Source of the DNA: Lachnospiraceae bacterium
GTDB taxonomy: Bacteria > Bacillota > Clostridia > Lachnospirales > Lachnospiraceae
Assembly (NCBI GenBank): GCA_017936785.1
Contig: JAGBEV010000024.1
Coordinates: 1-38,915 of the forward strand
Reading direction: 5' to 3'
DNA length: 38,915 bases
The notes beneath the pieces were generated by a model, which ran no database searches, was not told the origin of the DNA, and was given only the letters and a program-made list of their open reading frames with translations. The translations under genes and the position numbers were made by a program. Below, one piece after another: positions 8,739 to 16,428 of this stretch (its first letter is position 1; the number at the start of each line of letters is the position of its first letter).

Positions 8739-9009
8739 AAAGCCAACATCCCCGGAATCAGAAGGTAGCTTATATTTTGTTTTTTCGGAACGGATATTTA
8801 AAACGTGTTTTTCTAACAGAATGAGAAATTTTAAGGAAACGGACGGGTCGGTTCCAACGGGCGTCCTGCCCGAAGGAACCTAATCCTGCCATCCATGGCA
8901 GGATTCCCCTGATTACCGAAGTCATTCTGTAAGAAAAACATCTTTTTAAATATAATATTCCGAAAAAACAAAATATAAGCTGCCGCCTGATTTCGGGGAT
9001 GCTGGCTTT
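8739..9009. repeat. Long imperfect palindrome after pyrD
   Basis: The left arm, about 8739-8823, pairs with the right arm, about 8923-9009, over more than 80 bp (AGCTTATATTTTGTTTTTTC is matched exactly). The centre has two independent perfect hairpins: GGTTCC/GGAACC enclosing CGGGC-GTCCT-GCCCG (8850-8880), and AATCCTGCCA-TCCA-TGGCAGGATT (8882-8905). On the complementary strand their loops are AGGAC and TGGA, the same loops as in the palindrome at 4055-4275. This accounts for most of the 356-bp gap before the next gene; no ORF of interest lies inside it. Confidence 0.88.
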
Positions 9010-9029
9010 GAAAGATTTCAATTTTAGGA

Positions 9030-9086
9030 ATAACCTTTTTAGTTGCTTCATAGGATGTATTAAGCAGCTAAGGAGGTTATTTTTTC
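9030..9086 (+). promoter_or_regulatory. Terminator-like hairpin that buries the ribosome site of the DUF3794 gene
   Basis: Bases 9030-9048 pair with 9062-9080 across 19 continuous positions, counting three G-U pairs, around a 13-nt loop. The 3' arm contains the whole AAGGAGGT ribosome site, and a run of six T follows at once, ending 1 nt before the CATG that carries the start codon at 9087. In RNA it would act either as an intrinsic terminator or as a block on ribosome binding. The controlling signal is unknown. Confidence 0.75.
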
Positions 9087-10655
9087 ATGTTGGATCTTGT
9101 GAAGAAAAATATACATATGGATTGCATCAAAGCAAAAGCAGGAAATCAGATTACGGTAGAAGATGATGTGAATATTCCGGATTTAAGACCTGATATAGAT
9201 AAAGTCATATTTCATTCGGGAGTAATCAAAATTGAGGAAGCGAAAGCCGGAAACGGTCAGGTAACGGTAAGAGGCTCGCTTGCCGTGAACATTCTTTACA
9301 TCAGTGATGAGGAAGAGGAACCTTTAGGCAAGGTGGAGACCAGCCTGCCTTTTGAGGAACAACTCCATATGGAAGGGGTAGAAGCGGGAGATCCTGTGTA
9401 TGTACGCCATACATTGGAGGATTTATCGGTAGGCATTATCAATTCCCGCAAGATCAGTATCAGGGCGTTGCTGACGCTGGAGCTTTGCGTCAGAGAGATT
9501 TTTGATGAATCGGCGGCTGTTGATGTAGAGACGAAGCTTATGGCGGAATACCGCAAAAAGCCGTTGCAGATCATGGAAACTGCAGTTTGCAAAAAAGATA
9601 TTTTCCGTTTCCGTCATGAAGAGACTCTGCCATCCCATCTGCCCAATGTATTTGAAGTCCTTTACGGATCAGTTATGCCGGGCACTGTGGAATGTATTGC
9701 CGGAGAAGACAAATTGTTATTGCGGGGAAATGTAAAACTGTTTTTCCTCTATGCCCCTGACGGAGAAGAAGGCTCTTCAAGATTTTATGAAACAGTGGTG
9801 CCTATGCAGGGAGAGGTGCCATGTAGCGGCATGCACGATATGATGATCCCCTGTGTGGGAGTGTCCTTAAGCAGCGTGGAATATGAGGTAAAACCGGACT
9901 TTGACGGAGAAGACAGGGTATTTGCCATTGATGCAGTATTTGATCTGGATATTAAGGCATATGAAGAAAATGTATATGAAATCCTTGCGGATATGTACGG
10001 CATTACCAAAGAGATCGAAACCCAGTGCAAAGAGGGCAGCTTTATGAATCTGCTGCAGAAAAACAGCGGAAAGGCAAGGATTAAAGAAAGAGTTGAGTCA
10101 GACCATACGAATCTGATGTCGCTGATACATCATGAAGAAACCCCTATGTTGGAAGATGTGGAAATAGAAGGCAGTGAAATGACCGTTATGGGAAATATAC
10201 ATCTGCGCTGCCTGTATACTACCAATGATGATTTAACTGGCTATGGTTATATGGAAAAGGATATTCCCCTTATTTATACTCTGGAAATAGGAGACACCAG
10301 GGGAAAAGAAATCTCCCAGGATATCCAGTTGTCCATTGAGCAGCTGGAACTGACGGTATTGGACAGCAGCCAGATGGAATGTAACGGTGTGATCGGAGTA
10401 ACGGTTCTGGTATTTGAAGAAAAGAAAGAACTCATTATAACCGGGGCATCCGTTTCCGAGCTGGACGGAGAAAAAATGAAAAATCTGCCGGGCATGGTCA
10501 TCTATGTGGTGAAGGAAGGCGACAGCCTCTGGCAGATCGGAAAAGAATACTATATTTCGGTAGAGGCTATTAAATCAATGAACGGATTGACTAAGGATGA
10601 ATGTCAGCCCGGAGATAAACTTCTGTTAATAAAAAATACCACAGAACAAATGTAA
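9087..10655 (+). CDS. DUF3794 (SPOCS) and LysM domain protein
   Basis: This 522-aa protein has repeated beta-rich DUF3794 modules (N-terminal DIPDLRPDIDKVI, VTVRGSLAVNILYISDEEE; later LLRGNVKLFFLYAPDGEE and MTVMGNIHLRCLYTTND). It ends in one LysM domain at about 472-516 (YVVKEGDSLWQIGKEYY ... NGL ... CQPGDKLLLI). There is no signal peptide. Proteins of this design are found in spore-forming Clostridia and are generally linked to the spore coat or cortex, where LysM would bind glycan. AAGGAGGT precedes the ATG but is trapped in the hairpin at 9030-9080. An intrinsic terminator follows the gene, so it looks like a single-gene unit. Confidence 0.88.
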   Translation: MLDLVKKNIHMDCIKAKAGNQITVEDDVNIPDLRPDIDKVIFHSGVIKIEEAKAGNGQVTVRGSLAVNILYISDEEEEPLGKVETSLPFEEQLHMEGVEAGDPVYVRHTLEDLSVGIINSRKISIRALLTLELCVREIFDESAAVDVETKLMAEYRKKPLQIMETAVCKKDIFRFRHEETLPSHLPNVFEVLYGSVMPGTVECIAGEDKLLLRGNVKLFFLYAPDGEEGSSRFYETVVPMQGEVPCSGMHDMMIPCVGVSLSSVEYEVKPDFDGEDRVFAIDAVFDLDIKAYEENVYEILADMYGITKEIETQCKEGSFMNLLQKNSGKARIKERVESDHTNLMSLIHHEETPMLEDVEIEGSEMTVMGNIHLRCLYTTNDDLTGYGYMEKDIPLIYTLEIGDTRGKEISQDIQLSIEQLELTVLDSSQMECNGVIGVTVLVFEEKKELIITGASVSELDGEKMKNLPGMVIYVVKEGDSLWQIGKEYYISVEAIKSMNGLTKDECQPGDKLLLIKNTTEQM

Positions 10656-10669
10656 GATAAGGTTTTGGG

Positions 10670-10711
10670 GGCTGCTGCGAAAAAGCATTTTCTTTTCGTA
10701 GCAGCCTTTTT
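10670..10711 (+). terminator. Intrinsic terminator after the DUF3794/LysM gene
   Basis: GGCTGCTGCGAAAA pairs with TTTTCGTAGCAGCC (one G-U pair) around a short loop, followed by five T. It lies 14 bp after the stop codon, and the ispE promoter begins 6 bp beyond it. Confidence 0.9.
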
Positions 10712-10716
10712 CCTGC

Positions 10717-10745
10717 TTGCAAATAGAAGGGAAGTTGGATATAAT
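10717..10745 (+). promoter_or_regulatory. Sigma-A promoter of ispE-gntR
   Basis: TTGCAA (10717-10722), a 17-bp spacer and a perfect TATAAT (10740-10745). It follows directly after the upstream terminator and leaves a leader of about 125 nt before ispE. Confidence 0.72.
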
Positions 10746-10798
10746 TGTGTATACAAAATACGCTTTTTGTACAAAGTGCATTAAAAGTACAATATGCA
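10745..10798. promoter_or_regulatory. Candidate operators in the ispE-gntR leader
   Basis: Three short symmetrical or repeated elements lie at and just after the predicted transcription start. They are TGTATACA (10748-10755, perfect palindrome, inside TTGTGTATACAA), TTTGTACAAA (10766-10775, perfect 10-bp palindrome), and a direct repeat GTACAAAGTGCA / GTACAATATGCA (10769-10780 and 10787-10798). FCD-class GntR proteins bind palindromes of the TTGTATACAA type, and such a gene is the second gene of this operon, so self-regulation is a reasonable inference. Confidence 0.45.
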
Positions 10799-10876
10799 CG
10801 AAAAAAACAATCTTATGTAATTATTGGAAAGAATACTGATTCTTACTGACAGTGAAAACAAATATCGGAGAATTCT

Positions 10877-11749
10877 ATGAAATTAGTCAAAAATGCCAAT
10901 GCAAAAATAAATTTGGGGCTTGATGTGCTCCGCAGAAGGGAAGACGGCTATCATGATGTGAAGATGATCATGCAGATGGTGGATCTCTATGATACCCTGA
11001 CTTTTGAAAACAGAAAAGATGAGGAAATCCATATTTATACGGATCATGGAAAGCTGCCCTGTGATGAGCACAATCTGATCTATAAAGCGGCAATGGTTCT
11101 TTTTGCCCAAACGGGAAAACGGATCGGAGCGGATATTACTCTGGAAAAAAGAATTCCCATTGCTGCAGGCATGGCAGGAGGCAGTACTGATGCGGCAGCC
11201 ACACTGCTTGCTCTTAATGAAATGATGGGACAGCCTTTATCCAAAGAGAAACTGCAGGAGATCGCAGTTCAGGTGGGGGCAGACGTGCCCTACTGCGTGT
11301 TGGGCGGAACTGCTCTTTCAGAAGGAATCGGGGAAGTGCTGACCGCTTTACCGGCACCGCCAGAGGCGCATTTGCTGATCGCCAAGCCGGACATTGATGT
11401 GTCCACAGCCTTTGTCTATCAAAATCTCCGGCTGGATAAACTGCAGAAGCATCCGGACATCGATGGAATGGTAAAGGCATTACAGGATGGGGATTTAAAA
11501 GGAATTGCGGACCGGATGGAAAATGTACTGGAGACAGTGACTGTACCTGCATATCCCATTATTGGGGAAATCAAAGAAATATGCCGTAAAGAAGGGGCAT
11601 TAAATGCCCTGATGAGCGGCAGCGGACCAACTGTGTTCGGGGTTTACGAGGATCGGGAAAAAGCACAGAAGGCTGCGGAGAAAATCAAAGAAAAGAATTT
11701 ATCACAAGAGGTATTTGTAACAGGGTTTCAGAAAACGGAGGGATTATGA
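10877..11749 (+). CDS. ispE: 4-diphosphocytidyl-2-C-methyl-D-erythritol kinase
   Basis: This 290-aa GHMP kinase phosphorylates CDP-methylerythritol in the non-mevalonate isoprenoid pathway. The N-terminus NANAKINLGLDVLRRREDGYHDV carries the catalytic lysine region in pieces typical of IspE. The ATP-binding glycine loop is PIAAGMAGGSTDAAAT, followed by VGADVPYCVLGGTAL. The C-terminal GHMP motif is ALMSGSGPTVFGVY. Length is normal. CGGAG precedes the ATG. The stop codon overlaps the next gene by ATGA, so the regulator is translated together with it. Confidence 0.95.
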   Translation: MKLVKNANAKINLGLDVLRRREDGYHDVKMIMQMVDLYDTLTFENRKDEEIHIYTDHGKLPCDEHNLIYKAAMVLFAQTGKRIGADITLEKRIPIAAGMAGGSTDAAATLLALNEMMGQPLSKEKLQEIAVQVGADVPYCVLGGTALSEGIGEVLTALPAPPEAHLLIAKPDIDVSTAFVYQNLRLDKLQKHPDIDGMVKALQDGDLKGIADRMENVLETVTVPAYPIIGEIKEICRKEGALNALMSGSGPTVFGVYEDREKAQKAAEKIKEKNLSQEVFVTGFQKTEGL

Positions 11750-12426
11750 TGATGCTTGATATGCTGCAACAAAATATGGATGAGTATCTCCCGCTGCGGG
11801 ATGTGGTATTTAATACCCTTAGACAGGCAATTCTTACAGGGGAGTTAAAGCCCGGAGAAAGACTGATGGAAATTCATCTGGCGGACAGGCTGGGAGTGAG
11901 CCGTACCCCTATCAGGGAAGCAATCCGCAAGCTGGAGCTGGAAGGACTTGTGGTAATGATTCCCAGAAAGGGAGCACAGGTTGCCAAGATTACGGAAAAA
12001 AATCTCAAGGATGTGCTGGAGGTCAGACGGGCATTGGATATGCTGGCGGTAAAGCTGGCGTGTCAGCGCATGAACGAAGAGGATAAAAAAGAATTGAAAA
12101 AGGCATGTGATGAATTTGCCGGAGTGATCAAAAAAAGCAATACAAAGGATATTACCGAGGCAGATGTACATTTTCATGATATTATCCTAAAGTCTACCAA
12201 TAATGACAGACTTATTCAACTGGTAAACAATCTGGCTGAGCAGATGTACCGCTACAGACTGGAGTATATTAAGGATTCTGCCTACCATAACAGGCTGGTA
12301 CAGGAGCATGAGGCAATCTATAATGCCATTATCAATAAAGAAGAGGAAAAGGCAGCACAGGCGGTAGTGGTTCATATTGACAATCAGGAGAAGACAATTA
12401 TCGAGCATTTGCATTTAAATGGCTGA
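11746..12426 (+). CDS. GntR-family regulator, FadR/FCD subfamily
   Basis: This is a 226-aa DNA-binding repressor type. Residues about 15-80 form the GntR winged helix (VFNTLRQAILTGELKPGERL, then LADRLGVSRTPIREAIRKLE and a GLV..IPRKGAQV wing). The C-terminal all-helical FCD domain has VRRALDMLAVKLA, the metal-site histidine in DVHFHDIIL, and HNRLVQEHEAIYNAI. Three in-frame ATG codons (11746, 11749, 11752) follow GGAGGGATT, so the exact start is uncertain by a few residues. The ligand is unknown: an FCD regulator beside ispE may sense an unrelated small acid. Palindromes in the operon leader are candidate binding sites. Confidence 0.9.
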   Translation: MMMLDMLQQNMDEYLPLRDVVFNTLRQAILTGELKPGERLMEIHLADRLGVSRTPIREAIRKLELEGLVVMIPRKGAQVAKITEKNLKDVLEVRRALDMLAVKLACQRMNEEDKKELKKACDEFAGVIKKSNTKDITEADVHFHDIILKSTNNDRLIQLVNNLAEQMYRYRLEYIKDSAYHNRLVQEHEAIYNAIINKEEEKAAQAVVVHIDNQEKTIIEHLHLNG

Positions 12427-12491
12427 AGCTGTATAAATGATTTCCATTTTGTCCAGACTTCTAATAAATGAATGAGAGGAAAGGGAATGGA

Positions 12492-12773
12492 ATGGAAATA
12501 AAGGGAAAACTTTTACTGGAAACAGCAGTCTATGGAATGCTGGCGGTAATTTATACATCTTTGTTTTTCTTTGGCGCATTGTATCCGCAGTTTGGTCTTC
12601 CGTCGCAGAGTATCGCCTGCGAATCGGAAACGGAAGAGGAAGAGGAAGATAGTGTAAAAGATACAGAGAAATCGGCACTAAGAGGAGAAGAGACAGAAAG
12701 TCCGGATGCAGATGAAGAAGAAACAGTAGTCTATAAGAGCCTGTTTCTGGAGAGATTAAAGGAATGGTTATAA
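12492..12773 (+). CDS. Small acidic membrane-anchored protein
   Basis: This is a 93-aa protein. The frame opens at 12468, but the ATG at 12492 follows GAGGAAAGGG at proper spacing, so I chose it. Residues about 8-32 form one transmembrane helix (LLLETAVYGMLAVIYTSLFF). The rest is a highly acidic low-complexity tail (EEEEED and DEEE runs) ending in SLFLERLKEWL. No family is recognised. The stop codon TAA is followed directly by the TTG start of the DUF1934 gene with no gap, so the two are probably translated together. It may place its partner at the membrane, but that is a guess. Confidence 0.65.
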   Translation: MEIKGKLLLETAVYGMLAVIYTSLFFFGALYPQFGLPSQSIACESETEEEEEDSVKDTEKSALRGEETESPDADEEETVVYKSLFLERLKEWL

Positions 12774-13199
12774 TTGGGAAAACAAGTACAAATACAGGTA
12801 AAAGGCATACAAACCGGAACTACGGGGGAGGAGATCACTACCACAACCCGGGGAACCATGCTTTATAAAGAACCTTACTATTATGTATCTTATGAAGAAA
12901 AAATAGATAAGGAATCAGAGCAGTCAAGTAAGACAGTGCTGCGTTTTTCGGAAAGAGAGCTGAGAGTGACCCGGAAGGGTGAGGTGGAGAGCACTTTGGA
13001 ATTTTTGGAGGGAAGTGCCCATAACAGTCTGTATATGACGGGAATGGGAAACTTTGAAGTGGCTTTGTTTACGGACAGGCTTTCCATTGACTGCCATGAA
13101 AGAGGGGCGCACCTGGAAGCGGATTACAGGATCGGATTGAATTCCATGCCGCCTGCTTCGGGCAAACTGAGCATCCATATTGAAGCATTGGAAATATGA
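12774..13199 (+). CDS. DUF1934 (YwiB-like) beta-barrel protein
   Basis: This 141-aa protein begins at TTG directly after the previous stop codon, with AAAGGAATGG upstream. Alternating beta strands fit the calycin-like DUF1934 fold: VQIQVKGIQT, YYYVSYEEKID, KTVLRFSERELRVTRKGEVES, LYMTGMGNFEVALFT, HLEADYRIGLN and a final GKLSIHIEALEI. Family members are small cytoplasmic proteins of unknown biochemical role, common in Firmicutes. No other start is plausible because the family N-terminus begins within the first residues. A two-way terminator follows. Confidence 0.8.
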   Translation: MGKQVQIQVKGIQTGTTGEEITTTTRGTMLYKEPYYYVSYEEKIDKESEQSSKTVLRFSERELRVTRKGEVESTLEFLEGSAHNSLYMTGMGNFEVALFTDRLSIDCHERGAHLEADYRIGLNSMPPASGKLSIHIEALEI

Positions 13200-13206
13200 C
13201 ATAAAG

Positions 13207-13265
13207 AAAAGCATCTTTTTGAATGATCCCCTTTATGGGAAGTTCAATCAGATGCTTTTTGTCTG
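13207..13265. terminator. Two-way intrinsic terminator
   Basis: AAAAGCATCT (13207-13216) pairs with AGATGCTTTT (13250-13259), with an inner TTGAA/TTCAA and a CCCTTTATGGG tip. A-rich and T-rich flanks on both sides suit termination for both convergent genes. Confidence 0.85.
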
Positions 13266-13271
13266 AAACTA

Positions 13272-13751
13272 TTATTTTACCTGTTGTACGCCGGCTTTTT
13301 CTTTTGCTTTAGCCCAGGTGCTTGCCCAGAATCCCTTTTTCTTTTCCGGTTCCTTATTTTTGGAAGTGCGGTAGCCTCTCACTTCGGTAATATAAATGCC
13401 GCTGACTACAGCTTTTACTTCTTTCTTTACGGGAATGGAATCAAAAATCTTTTCATCACATACCAGATTCATAACCTGAGGTCCGACCTTTACTTTGACA
13501 ATAGGCAGTTTGGAGCCGCGCATCAGCTTAGGTGTTTGTGCGATGACTGCCTGGGGAAGTCCTGAATCCTTAATTTTCAACCGCTTCTTATCAATGATCA
13601 GCATGGACATGGTCTGTTTATTGGCGTCAATTTGTACCTGCTGTTCTTCCTGTCTCTTTTTTGCCTTCTTCCCAAGGAAATAAAGACCGGCACCGATTGC
13701 CGCAATGATCACAATGGTGACCACAAGTGCTATGATCGATCCTGTACTCAT
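13272..13751 (-). CDS. Membrane-anchored protein of unknown function
   Basis: This 159-aa protein has one N-terminal transmembrane helix (residues about 6-27, IIALVVTIVIIAAIGAGLYF), then a basic and glutamine-rich stretch (KKAKKRQEEQQ). A compact cytoplasmic beta-rich domain (SMLIIDKKRLKIKDSGLP ... LPIVKVKVGPQVMNLVCDEKIF ... VKAVVSGIYITEVRGY) and a lysine-rich tail follow. AGGAGG precedes the ATG, and a well-spaced promoter lies upstream. I do not recognise a named family. The single cysteine and the positively charged tail give no functional clue. It is transcribed alone. Confidence 0.75.
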   Translation of the reverse strand: MSTGSIIALVVTIVIIAAIGAGLYFLGKKAKKRQEEQQVQIDANKQTMSMLIIDKKRLKIKDSGLPQAVIAQTPKLMRGSKLPIVKVKVGPQVMNLVCDEKIFDSIPVKKEVKAVVSGIYITEVRGYRTSKNKEPEKKKGFWASTWAKAKEKAGVQQVK

Positions 13752-13790
13752 GGAATAACCTCCTAAATTGAAAACTCGTAAACAGTATGT

Positions 13791-13819
13791 ATTGTATCAT
13801 TCTTTCCTTTAAAGTGCAA
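13791..13819 (-). promoter_or_regulatory. Sigma-A promoter of the membrane-anchored protein gene
   Basis: On the minus strand, TTGCAC (13819-13814) and TACAAT (13796-13791) are separated by 17 bp. The -10 element lies 39 bp before the start codon at 13751. Confidence 0.65.
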
Positions 13820-13882
13820 GGAAATCCAGGGAGTAGTTTCCTTATTTTTCAAAATTTTAGGAAAATGTCCGGGGTGCAGGGA

Positions 13883-13911
13883 TTTACATAAGTTGGCGGA
13901 TGTGCTACACT
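13883..13911 (+). promoter_or_regulatory. Sigma-A promoter of the FKBP lipoprotein gene
   Basis: TTTACA (13883-13888), a 17-bp spacer and TACACT (13906-13911). The predicted start site gives a leader of about 30 nt. Confidence 0.6.
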
Positions 13912-13947
13912 GAAAATATCTATAAACAGATTGAGGAGATTAAATTC

Positions 13948-15036
13948 ATGAAAAAGAAATTGTGTTTAGCCGCCATATTGACCATGATGATGACGGTGCT
14001 TGGGGGATGCGGAAAAATAAACCCGGACAAGTATGTTACTTTAGGAAATTATAAGGATTTAAGTGTAGAGGTAACGTATGTGACATATACTGACGAGGAT
14101 GTGCAGACCTGTGCAGAAAACGAATTAAATGCTTATATTCAAATTTATGATTTATATGACTATGAACCTATTGTAAGTGCCAATACGGTAGAACAGGGAC
14201 ATGTTGTAAATATAGATTATGAAGGAAAGATCGACGGACAGATATTTGCCGGTGGCTCTGCCCAGGGAGCCCATCTGGAAATTGGCTCCGGTCAGTTTAT
14301 TCCTGGATTTGAAGATGGTCTGGTGGGCAAAAATATCGGTGAAAATGTGGAACTGAACCTGACCTTCCCGGAGGATTATCAGAATACGGAATATGCAGGC
14401 AGGGATGTTGTATTCTCAGTATCCATTAACTCTATTGATAAAAGGGAAAATCCTGAATTTACCGATGAGTTGATTGCTTCCTTAAATATGGGAGAGGATA
14501 TCACGACCTATGATGCATATTTGGAATACTTAAAGAATTACCTGCAGGATACCTGTGATGAGCAGAATGAGACGGCATTGCAGTCAGCTATCTGGGAAAA
14601 GGTATATGCAGCTTGTGAAGTAAGCGATCCGCCCCAGGAAATGATAGACAAGCAATATGCGGATCTGGAAGAGTATTTCCAGAGTTATGCTGAGTATTAC
14701 AGCATGGATTTAGAAACATTTGTATCCAGCCAGATGGGAATGGATATGGATGCATTTAAAGAGAAAAATATGGAAAGTGCAACAGAACAGGCTAAGATCG
14801 AGCTGGTCTATATGGCAATTGCCAAAGCAGAAGGCATTGATGTGGATGATAAAATGATGAATGAAGTGGCAGAAAGCGAATATGCCCTTTACGGTTATAC
14901 ATCTGCGGATGAGCTGATCAATGAAATGGGCGAGGAAGATTATCAGTCCCATGTTATGAGAGTTAAGGTAATGGAAAGGCTTTCAGAGCTGGTTACAGTT
15001 GTAGAGAATGAGCCGGTTTCCCTGTTAGCACAGTAA
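13948..15036 (+). CDS. FKBP-type peptidyl-prolyl isomerase lipoprotein (trigger-factor-like)
   Basis: This 362-aa extracellular lipoprotein foldase starts at the ATG at 13948, which gives a clean signal peptide (MKKKLCLAAILTMMMTVLGGC, lipid Cys21) with GAGGAG upstream; the frame is open to 13900 but those residues do not fit. An FKBP domain occupies about 85-165 (VVNIDYEGKIDGQIFAGG, LEIGSGQFIPGFEDGLVG, LTFPEDYQ, FSVSINSI). The C-terminal helical region resembles the trigger factor C-terminus (ALQSAIWEKVYAAC; MIDKQYADLEEYFQSYAEYY). Known relatives assist folding of secreted proteins. The NlpC/P60 gene follows after 24 bp and may be a client or simply co-expressed. Confidence 0.88.
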   Translation: MKKKLCLAAILTMMMTVLGGCGKINPDKYVTLGNYKDLSVEVTYVTYTDEDVQTCAENELNAYIQIYDLYDYEPIVSANTVEQGHVVNIDYEGKIDGQIFAGGSAQGAHLEIGSGQFIPGFEDGLVGKNIGENVELNLTFPEDYQNTEYAGRDVVFSVSINSIDKRENPEFTDELIASLNMGEDITTYDAYLEYLKNYLQDTCDEQNETALQSAIWEKVYAACEVSDPPQEMIDKQYADLEEYFQSYAEYYSMDLETFVSSQMGMDMDAFKEKNMESATEQAKIELVYMAIAKAEGIDVDDKMMNEVAESEYALYGYTSADELINEMGEEDYQSHVMRVKVMERLSELVTVVENEPVSLLAQ

Positions 15037-15060
15037 AATACAAAAGTAAAGGAATATACA

Positions 15061-16323
15061 ATGAGAAAGCGTATTCTTAGTGTACTGTTAATTTTAATAT
15101 TGTCTTTAGGGTACAGTGTTCAGGTATGTGCGACTACAGTGGACGAAGTAAGGGAAGAACAGGAAAAGACCCAGGAGCAGTTAGATGAGCTCAATGACCG
15201 TATGGAGGGAATGGAGCAGCAAAAGGACGCTGTTGCAGGGGAAATTACCGTATTGGATACCCAGCTGGTGGATATCCTGACCAGTATCAGTATCTGCGAG
15301 GATGAAATTGCAGCAAAGGAAGATGAGATCGATCTGGTAAAGGTTGAACTGGAAGAGGCCGAAGAGAGGGAACAGACCCAGTATGAGGATATGAAGACCC
15401 GTATCCGCTTTATGTATGAAAAAGGAGACCAGGCGTATCTTCAGATTTTCTTAGAGGCAAGCAGCCTTCCCGAAATGCTGAATAAGGCAAATTATGTAGA
15501 GAAGCTTTATGAATATGACAGGGAGCTTTTGCAGGAATATGAAGCAACGAAACTGGAAGTAGCAGGTATCAAAGAAGAACTGGAAATGGAAGAAGCTGAC
15601 CTCCTGACATCTCAAAAAGAGTTAAAGGAGCAGCAGGATTATCTGGAAAATGTAATTGCGGAAAAACGCGCTACGGTGGCTAACTTTGATGCACAGCTGG
15701 CTCAGGCACAGCAGGAAGCCACCAGCTATAAGCAGCAGTTAAAGAGCCAGAATGAGCAGATCAGAAGACTGGAAGAGGAAGAGCGGGAGAGACAGAAACA
15801 AAAAGAAAAAGAAGAACAGAATGCAGCTAATACTAATGTGCTTGCAAGCAATTCCACAGGGAACAATGCTCAAAACAATCAGACAACAACCCAGCAGCCG
15901 GAAGTGGTTACAGATGTAAACAGTGTTGCAGCAGGAAGTGGAGATGACAGCAGTTTGGGTGGAACGTCTTCTGCAGGATCAGGGCTTGGACAACAGATTG
16001 CCAGTTATGGACAGCAATTTCTTGGAAATCCTTATGTATATGGAGGAACAAGCCTGACAAACGGAACAGACTGTTCAGGTTTTACCCAGGCGGTATATGC
16101 GCATTTCGGTATCAGGATTCCCAGAGATTCCACCAGCCAGAGATTTGCCGGAACAGGCGTTTCTTATGCGGAGGCAATGCCCGGTGATATTATCTGCTAT
16201 GCCGGTCATGTGGGAATTTATATCGGAAACGGACAGATCGTCCATGCAAGTACGGAACGGACAGGAATCAAGATCAGCAATGCAACCTATCGTACGATCC
16301 TGGCAGTCAGAAGAATTGTGTGA
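15061..16323 (+). CDS. Secreted coiled-coil NlpC/P60 peptidoglycan hydrolase
   Basis: This 420-aa secreted endopeptidase has a signal peptide at residues 1-25 ending near QVCA. Residues about 27-245 are a long coiled coil rich in Glu and Gln, as in PcsB and CwlO-like hydrolases that are controlled by FtsEX. A Ser/Thr/Asn/Gln-rich linker (about 250-310) leads to an NlpC/P60 domain: GNPYVYGGTSLTNGTDCSGF with the catalytic Cys, then GDIICYAGHVGIYIGNGQIVHAS with the catalytic His. FtsEX is not in the window. It probably shares a transcript with the foldase upstream, and an intrinsic terminator follows. Confidence 0.92.
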   Translation: MRKRILSVLLILILSLGYSVQVCATTVDEVREEQEKTQEQLDELNDRMEGMEQQKDAVAGEITVLDTQLVDILTSISICEDEIAAKEDEIDLVKVELEEAEEREQTQYEDMKTRIRFMYEKGDQAYLQIFLEASSLPEMLNKANYVEKLYEYDRELLQEYEATKLEVAGIKEELEMEEADLLTSQKELKEQQDYLENVIAEKRATVANFDAQLAQAQQEATSYKQQLKSQNEQIRRLEEEERERQKQKEKEEQNAANTNVLASNSTGNNAQNNQTTTQQPEVVTDVNSVAAGSGDDSSLGGTSSAGSGLGQQIASYGQQFLGNPYVYGGTSLTNGTDCSGFTQAVYAHFGIRIPRDSTSQRFAGTGVSYAEAMPGDIICYAGHVGIYIGNGQIVHASTERTGIKISNATYRTILAVRRIV

Positions 16324-16362
16324 GCCGGTCAGTAAATAGTAAGTGAATAAATGAAAATGAAT

Positions 16363-16398
16363 TGGTCTGATTACAGTGTTTTTCAGACCAGTTTTTTT
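16363..16398 (+). terminator. Intrinsic terminator after the NlpC/P60 gene
   Basis: TGGTCTGA (16363-16370) pairs perfectly with TCAGACCA (16383-16390) around a 12-nt loop, followed after one G by seven T. Confidence 0.9.
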
Positions 16399-16428
16399 AT
16401 GAAAAAATAATTTGGGAAGAGGATAGTA

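Noticed and set aside
4055-9009. GGA loops of the two related palindromes as CsrA binding sites
   Set aside because: The GGA-containing strand is the plus strand in the first element and the minus strand in the second, where the flanking genes are transcribed the other way, so the RNA reading is not consistent.
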